From assembly GCA_033765145.1 (NCBI GenBank), contig JANRIH010000034.1, positions 62,001 through 126,000 of the forward strand: a stretch of DNA of 64,000 nt, in the 5' to 3' direction. The position numbers and the translations under genes were made by a program. The notes beneath the pieces were generated by a model. That model had not been told where the DNA came from and did not search any database. It saw only the letters and a program-made list of their open reading frames with translations. The DNA comes from JAGVSR01 sp033765145 (GTDB lineage: Bacteria > Pseudomonadota > Alphaproteobacteria > Rhizobiales > Hyphomicrobiaceae). Positions 51,958 through 61,461 of the stretch are shown piece by piece. The first letter of the stretch is position 1; the number at the start of each line of letters is the position of its first letter.

Positions 51958-52719
51958 CTAGAAATTGGTCAGTACCCAATCCGTCGGGCAGCGGTGCGCG
52001 CGCATGCGCTCGGTCACCTCGTCGCGCTCGCGTGCGCGCTTCTCTTCATGCAGGATGCCGCGCGCGATCTGCCAGTGCTCGCAGGCCGTCGTCAGATCGC
52101 CTTCGGCGCGCGCGATTTCTGCCAAGTCAAGGCGCGCGGCGGCATGGACGATGGCGAGTTTCAATTTGCTGGCCTGACGCACGACCTCGCGCAGAAGTTC
52201 GCTGGCGGGTTTCAATTCACCGGCGGCGAGGGCGCGGCGGGCATCGCCCAAGAGCTTCAATGCGGCGCGTGAGACTTCATCGGGAACATTGACCTGTACG
52301 GTCGAGGTCGCGGGAGGAGGCGTGTGTGTCGATGGCATGCGTGCTGCTTCTGCGGACGTCTCGACGGGTGGTCGCGGCGCCGGTTGTGGATCGTTCGACG
52401 GCTGTGGTGAGCGGGCTGTTGGCGATGCGGCGGCCGCATCCTGCCTGTCAGGTGCCGGAGTGGGCGAAGCTGCAGTTGATGGTACGGAACTCGTGGGCGC
52501 GGAACCGGCCTTGCGGTCGAGCGCGAGTTTCGTCGCATCGGAAACGTTCGCCGGAAGGGTGTCGGTGGCGGGCGGCGATCTGTTGACCAGCGTTGCTTGA
52601 AGCGTTTCCGCATCCGATGGTGCGGCCTCGCGCGCCGCCTTGCGTCGCGACCGGCGAGCGGTGCCAATGATGATTGCCACGAGGGCCAACCACGGCAACG
52701 CCAGGATGACGGCGCCCAT
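51958..52719 (-). CDS. Single-pass membrane protein with proline-rich linker and TPR-like C-terminus
   Basis: A 253-residue protein from the ATG at 52719 (AAGGA just upstream). A membrane helix at residues 1-20 (GAVILALPWLALVAIIIG) is followed by a basic patch (RRSRRKAAR). A 100-residue Pro/Ala/Ser-rich linker precedes a helical TPR-like domain (about 150-253, LLGDARRALAAGELKPASELLREVVRQASKLKLAIVHAAARLDLAEIARAEGD). It converges on the beta-sandwich gene. Not recognised beyond this. Confidence 0.7.
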   Translation of the reverse strand: MGAVILALPWLALVAIIIGTARRSRRKAAREAAPSDAETLQATLVNRSPPATDTLPANVSDATKLALDRKAGSAPTSSVPSTAASPTPAPDRQDAAAASPTARSPQPSNDPQPAPRPPVETSAEAARMPSTHTPPPATSTVQVNVPDEVSRAALKLLGDARRALAAGELKPASELLREVVRQASKLKLAIVHAAARLDLAEIARAEGDLTTACEHWQIARGILHEEKRARERDEVTERMRAHRCPTDWVLTNF

Positions 52720-52827
52720 CGGTCCTTCGATCAGTCCCAATACGCCGTCCAGGCTACCGTCTCCACGGCATGCGCTCCCGGAACCGGCGCGCACGCTCCC
52801 TTAGGACTTCCCCGATTGCGGCATCCG

Positions 52828-53889
52828 TCAACGGAACGGCGCCGGCAAGAGTATTCCGCCACGGCTCCAGAGATCGTTCAAGCCGCGCGCGAGCTTGAAT
52901 GGCGAATTGGCGCCGAGGTTGCGGTCGAACATCTCGCCGTAGTGGCCGACTTGCTTCACTATTTGGTAGGTCCAGTCCGGAGCGAGGCCGAGCGACTGCC
53001 CGAGGGATGCCTCGACGCCGAGGAAGCGGCGGATGCCGTAGCCGCCCGTTTCGCGCAGCGTATCGATGTTCTCGCGCGTGAGGCCCAGTTCCTCGGCCTC
53101 GATCAACGCCATCAGCGTCCAGCGCACGATGGTGAACCACGGATCGTCGCCCTGGCGGACGACCGGCCCCAACAGTTCATGAGTAATGACTTCGGGCAGC
53201 AGAATGTGCGCCGCGGGGTCTGGCTGCTGGCTTCGCTCGATCGCCAGCAGAGAGGCGTCCGAAGTCAGAAGCGTGCACACATCCGTGTTGTAAGCGCGGA
53301 TCAGTTCGTCCCACTTGTCCCGTTCGACGAGCGTGAAACGCATCTGGCGCGCTTTGAAATAGTCCTCGATGCCGATGGCGCCCGCGGTGCCGGACTGGAC
53401 GCAAATCGACGCCCCGGAGAGTTCGAGCACGCTTGACACCGCAACCGCGCGCTTGACGAGGAAGCCTTGCCCGTCATGCAGAAGAACGCCGGCGAAGCGC
53501 ACGCCGAGATCGGCCTCGCGCGAGAATGTGTCACCGGTCGCGCGGAGAAGAACGTCGATGTCGCCCGACGTCAGGACGACGAACCGGTCCGACGAATTGA
53601 CGGGCCGGAACCGGACGGCGGATTTGTCGCCGAGAACGGCCGCGGCCACCGCCTGGCAGAATTCGACCTCCATGCCGGTCCAGCTGCCATCGGGTCCAAG
53701 ACGCGACAGCCCGCCGAGCTTGTCGCCGACGCCGCAGGAGACGTGCCCGCGCTTGCGAACCTCCTCGAGCGTGCCCGACGCCGCCTCGGACGGAGTGGCT
53801 ATCGGCAGGCCGAGGCCCAGCGCAAGAAAAGCCGCAGCGATGGCGGCGAGCTTCCGGACGGGGCTTCTGGCTCTGTCCCTGATCTGCAT
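52828..53889 (-). CDS. Amino-acid ABC transporter substrate-binding protein (family 3, AapJ/BztA-like)
   Basis: A 353-residue periplasmic binding protein. The start at 53889 places a signal peptide at residues about 13-37 (LAAIAAAFLALGLGLPIATPSEAA). GTLEEVRKRGHVSCGVG, PDGSWTGMEVEFCQAVAAAVLGD and the ending LDWTYQIVKQVGHYGEMFDRNLG-like segment are typical of general L-amino-acid binding proteins. No permease or ATPase gene is adjacent, so it is an orphan. Confidence 0.88.
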   Translation of the reverse strand: MQIRDRARSPVRKLAAIAAAFLALGLGLPIATPSEAASGTLEEVRKRGHVSCGVGDKLGGLSRLGPDGSWTGMEVEFCQAVAAAVLGDKSAVRFRPVNSSDRFVVLTSGDIDVLLRATGDTFSREADLGVRFAGVLLHDGQGFLVKRAVAVSSVLELSGASICVQSGTAGAIGIEDYFKARQMRFTLVERDKWDELIRAYNTDVCTLLTSDASLLAIERSQQPDPAAHILLPEVITHELLGPVVRQGDDPWFTIVRWTLMALIEAEELGLTRENIDTLRETGGYGIRRFLGVEASLGQSLGLAPDWTYQIVKQVGHYGEMFDRNLGANSPFKLARGLNDLWSRGGILLPAPFR

Positions 53890-54265
53890 GAGCGTACCAC
53901 ACGTCCTTCGGCTGTTGCCTGCCCGGCCTGCCGCCGGTCGTTGCGCGAGATTCGTTGTCCGCGTCATTTTCCTACGTGATCCGGGCACACAATTGAGCGC
54001 TCGTGACCCTGATCTGGGGCGCTGTTCTCGTCGCGCGCGACCTCCGTCGCTCTCTTGCACCCGGCCCAACCCCTGTTCCGGGCTGCCGGCCTGTCCATGA
54101 CCCGCGCAAGCCGTCGCGGAATAGCGCCTCGGCGCATACTGATCTACCCTCTCTCCCGGCCGGTCAAGGTCTTGACCCCAGGCGCACTTTGCGCCACACG
54201 CCGCCGACCTTCCCAAGCCGCGCCGGTCCCCGGCGTGCTCCTTGGGCCATGAAAGGCTCAGAGCC
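53890..54265. other. Divergent intergenic region without recognisable features
   Basis: About 375 bp between the binding-protein gene and metC. It is GC-rich, with no gene-like frame, no clear terminator and no strong promoter match. It should hold both promoters. Confidence 0.45.
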
Positions 54266-55465
54266 ATGTCCAAGCGCGATGCCGCCCCGTCGTCCGACTC
54301 CGAACCTCCGCATCATCCGGAGACGGACGTTGTCCACGCCGGGCGCGCGCCGCACGACCACATGGGCTTCGTGAACATACCGCCCTTTCGCGGCTCGACT
54401 GTCCTGTTCCCGACGCTCGACGCGCTCGAAGGCCACAAACAGCCGTTCACGTATGGCCGGCGCGGAACGCCGACCGTCAAGGCGCTCGAAGAGGCGCTCG
54501 CCCACCTCGAGGGCGGGCACCGCGCGCGGCTCGTCTCATCGGGCTATCAGGCCGTCACGACCGCTATCCTCGCGTTCGCCGAGGCGGGTGATCACATCCT
54601 TATCACCGACAGCGTCTATCAGCCGACACGGCATTTCGCCGACACGCTCCTAAAGAGGCTCGGCGTCGAGACCGAGTACTACGATCCGCTGATCGGTGCG
54701 GACATCGCGACCCTCTTCCGGCCCAATACGCGCCTCGTGCTGACGGAAAGCCCCGGATCACAGACGTTCGAGGTTCAGGACATTCCCGCGATCACGGCGG
54801 CCGCGCGTGAGCGCGGCATCTGGGTCCTCATGGACAACACATGGGCGACGCCGCTCTTCTTCCAGCCGTTCCGGCATGGTGTCGACGTCTCCATTCATGC
54901 GGCGACGAAATACATCGTCGGCCATGCCGATGCATTGCTCGGGGTCGTGACGTCGAACGCCCGCGCCGCACCTCATGTCGAGCGTGCGGCAGGAGCGCTC
55001 GGTGTATGCCCGGGCTCGGAGGAGACGTATCTCGGCGCGCGCGGGCTCAGGACCCTCGCGGTCAGGCTCGCGCGGCACCAGGAAAACGGCATCCAGCTCG
55101 CGACGTGGCTTGCGGGACGCAGCGAAGTGGCGCGCGTCCTCCATCCCGCGCTCGCGACCGATCCCGGACATACGATCTGGGCGCGCGACTTCATGGGTGC
55201 GAGCGGGCTCTTCAGCGTCGTCCTCAAGCCCTGTGATCGCGCGGCGCTGGCGCGTTTCCTCGACGGGCTCACGCTCTTCGCCATGGGCTATTCGTGGGGC
55301 GGCTACGAAAGCCTCATCCTGCCGTTCGACTGCACTGGCTACCGCAGCGCCACCCGGTGGAAGCCCGAGGGCCCGGCGCTCCGCATCCACGCCGGGCTCG
55401 AGAATGCCGACGATCTCATCGCAGATCTCGCGCGTGGGTTCGAGCGTCTCGGATCAGCTACCTGA
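54266..55465 (+). CDS. metC: Cystathionine beta-lyase (PLP-dependent, Cys/Met metabolism)
   Basis: A 399-residue PLP enzyme of the Cys/Met family that splits cystathionine to homocysteine, pyruvate and ammonia in methionine synthesis. The PLP lysine is Lys215 in SIHAATKYIVGH, Asp190 in LMDNTWATP contacts the cofactor nitrogen, and TYGRRGTPTVKALEEALAHLEGG gives the neighbouring-subunit tyrosine. SYSWGGYESL-type ending (GYSWGGYESLILP) is typical of MetC. The ATG at 54266 is preferred to an in-frame ATG at 54242. It overlaps the convergent POT gene by 8 bp. Confidence 0.93.
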   Translation: MSKRDAAPSSDSEPPHHPETDVVHAGRAPHDHMGFVNIPPFRGSTVLFPTLDALEGHKQPFTYGRRGTPTVKALEEALAHLEGGHRARLVSSGYQAVTTAILAFAEAGDHILITDSVYQPTRHFADTLLKRLGVETEYYDPLIGADIATLFRPNTRLVLTESPGSQTFEVQDIPAITAAARERGIWVLMDNTWATPLFFQPFRHGVDVSIHAATKYIVGHADALLGVVTSNARAAPHVERAAGALGVCPGSEETYLGARGLRTLAVRLARHQENGIQLATWLAGRSEVARVLHPALATDPGHTIWARDFMGASGLFSVVLKPCDRAALARFLDGLTLFAMGYSWGGYESLILPFDCTGYRSATRWKPEGPALRIHAGLENADDLIADLARGFERLGSAT

Positions 55466-56972
55466 TCGGCCCCATGAGGCGCTTGACCCAGGGCGTCAGC
55501 GCCAGGAGGATCAGGGCGAGCGCGAAGATCACGAGACCCTGGACAAGAAAGAAGTTCATGAGCGCCGTGGGCTCGGTTGCCGTGAATTTGGACCCGGCGA
55601 GGCTCGCGAGCTTGTTGCCGAAGGCGGCGCCCAAGAACCAAATGCCGAGAACCAGTCCCGTCGCGCGGATCGGCGCGAGCTTCGTCATGGTACTGAGGCC
55701 AACCGGGCTCAGGCAAAGTTCACCCGCCGTCTGGAGCGCGAACAGTCCGATCAGCCACAGCGGACTGACGCGGCCTTCGGCGGTCAGCAAGGCGGCTGGA
55801 ACCATCAGCAGGGACGAGAGCGCGAGCAGCACAAGCGCCAGCACGAACTTCATGGGCGCGGACGGCTGGCGCGCACCGAGCCGGGTCCATAGCATCACGA
55901 AGAGCGGCGCCAGGAGGATCACGAACAGCGGGTTCAGGGACTGATACCAGGACGAGGGAAACGCGATGCCCTGGATCTCGTTTCTCGTCAACGTGTCGGC
56001 GAAGAGCGCGATCGTGAAGCCCATCTGCTCGAAGATCGCCCAGAAGACCATCGCGGCAGAAAAGAAGACGCCGATCGCGGCGAGACGGCGCGAGGTTTCG
56101 TTCGGCCGCAGCGCGAACCAAGCAATAGAGAGGATGGGCGCCAGCACGAAAATGGCGCGGAGCCATTCCCAGCCGGGCTCATCGGACAGGATCGTCAGAG
56201 CGAGCAGCGTCAGCGTGCCGCCGATCATCGCAGCGATCGGCCAGGGGCCTCGGCCGAGAAATGGTTCGTCGCCCGTTTCGACCGGACGCTGCTGGCCGGC
56301 CTCCACGACATCCCGGCCCGAGAGATAGACGAGGAGGCCGACAACCATGCCGACGCCGGCCGCCGCAAATCCAAAGTGCCAGCTCAATTCCGGCGCGATC
56401 CCGGCGCTGCCGAGCCATCCCTTGAACAGCACGCCCTGCGCCAGGAAGCCCGTGACGAGCGGGGCCAGAAAGCCGCCGATGTTGATCCCCATATAGAAAA
56501 GCGAGAACCCCGCGTCGCGGCGCGTGTCGTTCGCGGGATAAAGGCCCCCGACGAGGGCCGAGATCGACGGCTTGAACAGCCCCGTTCCGAGGGCCACCAG
56601 CACGAGGCCCAGATAGAATGACGAGAGGTCGTGAATGGCGAGAACGAAGTGCCCGAGCGCGATCACGGCGCCGCCGAACATGACGGCCCGGCTTGGCCCG
56701 AGCCAGCGATCCGCCACGAAGCCGCCGGGGATCGAAAGCATGTAGACGGCCATCGTGTAGTTGCCGTAGACGACCGCGGCGTCGGTCAACGACAGTTCTA
56801 GGCCGCCGGCCGTGACCGGCGCGACCATGAACAGCGTCAATAACGCCCTCATGCCGTAATAGGAAAACCGTTCCCACAATTCGGCAAAGAAGAGGAAAGC
56901 CAATCCTTTCGGATGGCCGGCAAACACCCCGCGTGCCGCGCGTCCGGCCGCACGTTCATCCCCTGCCACCAT
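55458..56972 (-). CDS. POT/PTR-family proton-dependent peptide transporter
   Basis: A 504-residue, 12-14 helix major facilitator of the POT family, importing di- and tripeptides with protons. The proton-coupling motif ExxERFxYYG is present as ELWERFSYYGMRALL (about residues 31-45). PTR signatures appear in GGFVADRWLGPSRAV and in ALGTGLFKPSISALVGGLY. It is intact and convergent with metC. Confidence 0.93.
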   Translation of the reverse strand: MVAGDERAAGRAARGVFAGHPKGLAFLFFAELWERFSYYGMRALLTLFMVAPVTAGGLELSLTDAAVVYGNYTMAVYMLSIPGGFVADRWLGPSRAVMFGGAVIALGHFVLAIHDLSSFYLGLVLVALGTGLFKPSISALVGGLYPANDTRRDAGFSLFYMGINIGGFLAPLVTGFLAQGVLFKGWLGSAGIAPELSWHFGFAAAGVGMVVGLLVYLSGRDVVEAGQQRPVETGDEPFLGRGPWPIAAMIGGTLTLLALTILSDEPGWEWLRAIFVLAPILSIAWFALRPNETSRRLAAIGVFFSAAMVFWAIFEQMGFTIALFADTLTRNEIQGIAFPSSWYQSLNPLFVILLAPLFVMLWTRLGARQPSAPMKFVLALVLLALSSLLMVPAALLTAEGRVSPLWLIGLFALQTAGELCLSPVGLSTMTKLAPIRATGLVLGIWFLGAAFGNKLASLAGSKFTATEPTALMNFFLVQGLVIFALALILLALTPWVKRLMGPIR

Positions 56973-57207
56973 GCTGATCCGCCTTGCTATTCCCCGCCCG
57001 AGCCTCGATCGGTGGCGCGACAGTGGCGGCTCGGCCCCGCGATGGCAAGCTCCGCACCTATTCGTGCCCGATTATGATAACTCGTCGAATTGCGTGGCGC
57101 GTGTGGTCAGTATAGGAATTGATGTTGCGCAGGGGGGGCAAACGTGTGGCGACGCTCGACAATCGGCGATCGGCCCACTGCCGGCGCAAGCGTGAACAGA
57201 GGACGGA

Positions 57208-57696
57208 ATGAAAATCAATAAAGTGACCTCGCACGCGCTGCGGCTGCTCGTTGCCTGTGCGCGGGCCGATGGAGCGCTGCGGAAAGTCGCCGATCTCGCG
57301 ACGGACCTTGGTCTCACCCAGCAGAACGCGCTGAAGATCGCGCATCTCCTATCGCGCGCGGGCCTCGTCGAGGCCGAGCGCGGGCGATATGGCGGCGTCC
57401 GGCTGGCCGCGGCGCCGGACGACATCCGCGTCGGCGACGTCGTGGTCGCGATGGAGCGCCTGCCGATCGGGGGTGCGGGACGCGGGCGGGGCCGTGCGGA
57501 TGGCGAAGCGATGTTCGACGAGGCTTTCGAGGCCTTCGTAGCCGTCCTCAATCAAACGACGATCGCCGACATGGCGGCCGCCAAGCCTCGAAAGTCGAAA
57601 GATGGCGCGGCGCGGTCGCGCACGAAGGCCGCCGTCTCGGGTGGGTCGCGCCGCATGACGAAGTCCCAGCGCCCGATCGGTTCGGCGCGCTCGTAG
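57208..57696 (+). CDS. Rrf2-family transcriptional regulator without cluster cysteines
   Basis: A 162-residue Rrf2 winged-helix regulator: ALRLLVACARADGALRKVADLATDLGLTQQNALKIAHLLSRAGLVEAERGRYGGVRLA. The region that holds three cysteines in IscR/NsrR (here RADGEAMFDEAFEAFVAVLNQTTIADM) has none, so it should not carry an Fe-S cluster. The only cysteine is in VACARAD. The C-terminus is basic and Ser/Lys/Arg-rich. It is divergent from the peptide transporter gene, a possible target. Confidence 0.88.
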   Translation: MKINKVTSHALRLLVACARADGALRKVADLATDLGLTQQNALKIAHLLSRAGLVEAERGRYGGVRLAAAPDDIRVGDVVVAMERLPIGGAGRGRGRADGEAMFDEAFEAFVAVLNQTTIADMAAAKPRKSKDGAARSRTKAAVSGGSRRMTKSQRPIGSARS

Positions 57697-57706
57697 GCCC
57701 GACGGA

Positions 57707-58732
57707 TCACGCGGGTGCGTCCTCGATCAGATCTGCCAGATTGACGATGCATGCGCGGAGTTCGGCCAACGGCACTTCGAAATCGAAGCCCTGAGTCCGC
57801 TGCGTCAACGCATCGGCCGCCGCCTTGCTATCGCCTTCGCCCGAAGGAGTTATGCGAACGTAAGCGTCCTTGTCGTCGGAACGGAATTCCACCACGACAT
57901 TGAATCCGTTGTCGGTCGTGAACGTCGCCTTGCCCTTCGATGGCAGATTGTCCGCGGCACCTGCCTTCGCGACGCCCTTGAATTCGATGAGGCTGACGGC
58001 CTCGGCAATGTCGTCGACGCCGCTCACGTATTTCAGTTTCTTGCCGGCCGGCATGGCGACGAGTTCATGGGACTTGCCATCAGCCGCGCGCTTGATCTCG
58101 TAAGGCGCCTGCCCCACGGGCTCGATCCTGATCGACTTGATCACTTCGGGCTTCAGGTCGACGAGTTTCGTTTCGGCCCAGTCCCGGAGCGACAGTGATG
58201 CCGCGATCTCACGGTTCGCGAGGTACGATTGATTGTCGCCCGGGCGGCGGACGTAGGTTCCGCCCTTGCTCGCTTCGAAGGCATCAAGGGTCGTTCGGCC
58301 CGCGATGATCTCGGCCACGGGCGCGCCGCTCTTGTCGAGGAAGCGGATGAGGCGGGCGCTCGTCTCGGCAAGCTCGGGATCCGCGAGACCGAGGTCCGCA
58401 TGGCGTTCCATCCGAGCGGTCTTCTTCTCGACGACATCGGCTTCGGTTGCGGCGACGAGAAGCGCTCTCACCTTTTCGGGATCGGCAGGATAGCCGCCTT
58501 CCGACGTGATGCGCCATGTGCCGTCCTGCTTCTCCAGTTTGGCCGTCGTCTTCCCCTGGCGCACTTCGATGGCCGCGACATCGGACGCGCGGCTCGACAG
58601 TTGCGGCAGGAGACGCGCGGGCTCGAAACTGAGCCGGGATGCCCAAGGCGTCGCCGCCACGTAGGTAGCGACGGCCAAAAAGAACGCTGCAGTTGCGGCC
58701 AGTGCGAGAGCGGTGAATTCGTTCGGCTTCAT
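57707..58732 (-). CDS. DUF4340 periplasmic component of an ABC/Gld-like system
   Basis: A 341-residue protein with an N-terminal membrane helix (about 8-28) and DUF4340 repeats (AIEVRQGKTTAKLEKQDGTWRI, YVRRPGDNQSYLANREIAASLSLRDW, KFDFEVP-like end). Its ATG overlaps the GldG-like stop by 4 bp. It is the last gene of the four-gene operon ATPase-permease-GldG-DUF4340. Such operons occur in many non-gliding bacteria; substrate unknown. Confidence 0.88.
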   Translation of the reverse strand: MKPNEFTALALAATAAFFLAVATYVAATPWASRLSFEPARLLPQLSSRASDVAAIEVRQGKTTAKLEKQDGTWRITSEGGYPADPEKVRALLVAATEADVVEKKTARMERHADLGLADPELAETSARLIRFLDKSGAPVAEIIAGRTTLDAFEASKGGTYVRRPGDNQSYLANREIAASLSLRDWAETKLVDLKPEVIKSIRIEPVGQAPYEIKRAADGKSHELVAMPAGKKLKYVSGVDDIAEAVSLIEFKGVAKAGAADNLPSKGKATFTTDNGFNVVVEFRSDDKDAYVRITPSGEGDSKAAADALTQRTQGFDFEVPLAELRACIVNLADLIEDAPA

Positions 58733-60705
58733 TGGTCTTTTTTCCTTCCGCGTGCACTCCAGAAGAGCCCGGCGCCGATCACGAGAAGCGGCACAAGCGC
58801 GATGTTGGCGAACTTCAGCCAGCCATCGAGTTTGTCTATGTCGCGACGAAGCTCGCGCTTCACCTCACGCAATTCGCGGCGCGTCGCGAGCATGTCGGCG
58901 CGGAAGGCCTCGATTGCTTTCTGCTCCTTCTCAGTCATGACGACATCGCCGTCCTCGCCCGCCGTTTCGAGTTTTCTCAACTCGTCCTCGGCGGACTTCA
59001 GCCGCGCTTCGAGTTGCTGTTCCTTCTCGCGGAAGCGGCGCTCGGCAGAACGCCTCAATTCGTCGACCCACGTAAAGGGACGCTCATTGACGCCACGTCC
59101 ACGAAGCGCGATCAGCGCGTCGGAGCCCGAGAGATTTTCGAGAGCGCCGACGACGAACGCGGCGTTGTGCGCGGCGGGCACGACCATCTCCTGACCCATC
59201 ATCTCGCGGCGATCGACCCAGAACTGATCGGCGAGAATGTCCGTGTCAGCGACGACGATGGCGTTCAGACGGCCGGATGCGACGTGTTCCTTCGCGGGGT
59301 TCGCGCTCTTGCCGGCGTCCGGCTTGGCGGCCTCGCCCGGTTTGCCGTTCGGAAAGGCGGACGGCGCGTCGCCTCCGAGACGCGCGGCGAGGACGAGCTT
59401 TTTCCGGCCCGGAATGTACTCGCGCAGCAGGGAGACCGGATCGGCGCCAAAGCCCATCTTCGAGGCGGGCACGATTGCCGCGTCCGCGCTCGTTTCGAGG
59501 ATCGGCTGCATGTCGATCTTCGCGCCGTCGGCTTTGACGAGATGACCGGCGGACGCGAGGTTCAAGACGTCGATGCCAGCGGCGAGAACATCCTTCGAAT
59601 TGATCGCTTCCTTGCCGAGCGCGAGCCAGGCGACGAACTCGGTGACCATATTGCCGTCGCGCCCGCCAAACTGCACGCGGCGTGCATTCCGGATGTCGGC
59701 CGCAACTTCGGTGCCGTCGAACTTCACGCCCCAGCCTTCGAGAACCTTCGACAGATGCCGGCGGCCCTCGCCCTGGTTCTGGAGCATCGCCAATTGGGCA
59801 CTCTCGGGCAGAGGATCGATGAAGACGACGACCTTGCCACCCTTCAACGCATACTGGTCGATGGCGTAGGCGCCCGCTTCCGTGAGGCCCTTCGGCTGGG
59901 CGATCATCAGGACGTCAATGTCGGCGGGAATCGTGGTTGCGGTTTCGGGGATCGTGCGGACGTCGAAGAACTCGCGTATCTGATCCATGATGAGCCACGA
60001 CTTTTCGGGCCGCTTGCCCATGGGAGTGTCGATCTCACCGCCGTCTAGGGGCAGGCCGGTCATGATGCCGACGACCCGCTTTTTGGGGTTGGCGAGCGTG
60101 GCGATGAGTTTCGTCACGTCGTACTCGAGGAAGGCCTCGCGGTCTGCGGCAAAGAACGGGATCGTCTCGCGGCCATCCACCGAGTTGTTGGCGACGAGAC
60201 CGAAATACCCGATCTCGCCTTCCGTGTTGAGCCGGACGCCGCGCAGTCCGGACGCGACCGCGCGGTCCTCAGCATCGGAAAACGGCTCGGGATCGAGGAC
60301 GGCGAGTTCGAATTTGCCGCCCGAGATATCGCGGTACTGCTCGAGGAGCGCGCGCACGCGATCGAAATAGCGCGACATCTCGGGCGCGCTTTCCGCCAGG
60401 CGGCGCGAAAAATAGAGCCGCGCGGTGATCGGCTCGTCGATCGCGCGGAGGACCAGCCGCGTCCCGTCCGAGATCGTGAACAGGCGATCCTCCGTGAGGT
60501 CCGCTTTCCAATTCTTGAGGCCGATGCCGGCAATAAGATTGACCGAGAGTAGGATCACTGCGCCGAGGGCGAGGCCGGTCCAGGCCATGGTCTTGCGGTC
60601 CAGAGACGAGACCCAGTCGGTGAAGCGCTCGTAAGGCGCGACGTAGCGATCGGACGAGGCGTTCGCGGGACTTTTTGCATCTTCAGTCGTGGATTCGTCA
60701 GTCAT
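58729..60705 (-). CDS. GldG-like ABC system auxiliary protein
   Basis: A 658-residue protein with a membrane helix near residue 45 and another at the C-terminus. A GldG/ABC_transp_aux core lies between (LIAGIGLKNWKADLTEDRLFTISDGTRLVLRAIDEPITARLYFS; DVLMIAQPKGLTEAGAYAIDQYALKGGKVVVFIDP). A coiled coil lies before the last helix (REKEQQLEARLKSAEDELRKLE and RRELREVKRELRRDIDKLDGWL). It is 9 bp after the permease gene. Confidence 0.9.
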   Translation of the reverse strand: MTDESTTEDAKSPANASSDRYVAPYERFTDWVSSLDRKTMAWTGLALGAVILLSVNLIAGIGLKNWKADLTEDRLFTISDGTRLVLRAIDEPITARLYFSRRLAESAPEMSRYFDRVRALLEQYRDISGGKFELAVLDPEPFSDAEDRAVASGLRGVRLNTEGEIGYFGLVANNSVDGRETIPFFAADREAFLEYDVTKLIATLANPKKRVVGIMTGLPLDGGEIDTPMGKRPEKSWLIMDQIREFFDVRTIPETATTIPADIDVLMIAQPKGLTEAGAYAIDQYALKGGKVVVFIDPLPESAQLAMLQNQGEGRRHLSKVLEGWGVKFDGTEVAADIRNARRVQFGGRDGNMVTEFVAWLALGKEAINSKDVLAAGIDVLNLASAGHLVKADGAKIDMQPILETSADAAIVPASKMGFGADPVSLLREYIPGRKKLVLAARLGGDAPSAFPNGKPGEAAKPDAGKSANPAKEHVASGRLNAIVVADTDILADQFWVDRREMMGQEMVVPAAHNAAFVVGALENLSGSDALIALRGRGVNERPFTWVDELRRSAERRFREKEQQLEARLKSAEDELRKLETAGEDGDVVMTEKEQKAIEAFRADMLATRRELREVKRELRRDIDKLDGWLKFANIALVPLLVIGAGLFWSARGRKKDQ

Positions 60706-60714
60706 GTCCGCCCC

Positions 60715-61461
60715 TCACTGCGCTTTCTTCTGGTCGACGGCGATGACGGTCGCGAACAGCCAGAACGCGATCATCGAGAGGAAGAACACCAGTGTCGGCA
60801 GTTCGAGCACACCGCGCGTGATGCGCTCGAAATGCGCGAGCACGCTCATCGAACCGATCGACTCGGTCACGAAGTCGGGCATCCAGGCGCGCAGCGTGTT
60901 CTGCACGAGTTCGAAACCGCTCATCGTGAATAGGAACGAGACCGTGGCCGCTACGATGAACGCGATGACCTGGTTCTTGGTCATGGCCGAGACGAACGAA
61001 CCGATGGCGAGGAAGGCGCCCGCCATCAGGAAGCTGCCGACGTAGCTCGTCAGAATGATGCCGTTGTCGGGATCACCCAACATGTTGACTGTGATCCACA
61101 TAGGGAACGTCAGCGCGAGTGCGAGGCCAACGAACGCCCATGCCGCCACGAACTTGCCGAGGATAGCTTCCAGAGGCGAGATCGGCAGCGTCATGAGAAG
61201 CTCGATCGTGCCGGTCTTCCGTTCCTCGGCCCAGAGCCTCATGGCGACCGCGGGCACGAGCAGGAGATAGAGCCAGGGGTGATAGGCGAAGAAGGGAAAG
61301 AGGTCCGCCTGTCCGCGATCGAAGAACCCGCCGATATAGAACGCGAAGGCGCCGGTCAGCGCGACGAAGATGGTCAGAAATACGAAGGCCAGGGGTGTCG
61401 CGAAATAGGCGCGGAACTCGCGCTTCGCGACGATCCAGGCGGTCTCCAAGGTCTCACGCAT
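60715..61461 (-). CDS. ABC-2 type permease
   Basis: A 248-residue permease with six membrane helices. It opens TAWIVAKREFRAYFATPLAFVFLTIF, typical of GldF/ABC-2 permeases, and carries MRLWAEERKTGTIELLMTLPISPLEAILGKF. The start at 61461 overlaps the ATPase stop by 8 bp; a longer frame upstream is a shadow of the ATPase gene. Confidence 0.9.
   Translation of the reverse strand: MRETLETAWIVAKREFRAYFATPLAFVFLTIFVALTGAFAFYIGGFFDRGQADLFPFFAYHPWLYLLLVPAVAMRLWAEERKTGTIELLMTLPISPLEAILGKFVAAWAFVGLALALTFPMWITVNMLGDPDNGIILTSYVGSFLMAGAFLAIGSFVSAMTKNQVIAFIVAATVSFLFTMSGFELVQNTLRAWMPDFVTESIGSMSVLAHFERITRGVLELPTLVFFLSMIAFWLFATVIAVDQKKAQ

Noticed and set aside
52828..53889. Possible complete ABC importer operon
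   Set aside because: No permease or ATPase gene adjoins; the flanking genes are unrelated.
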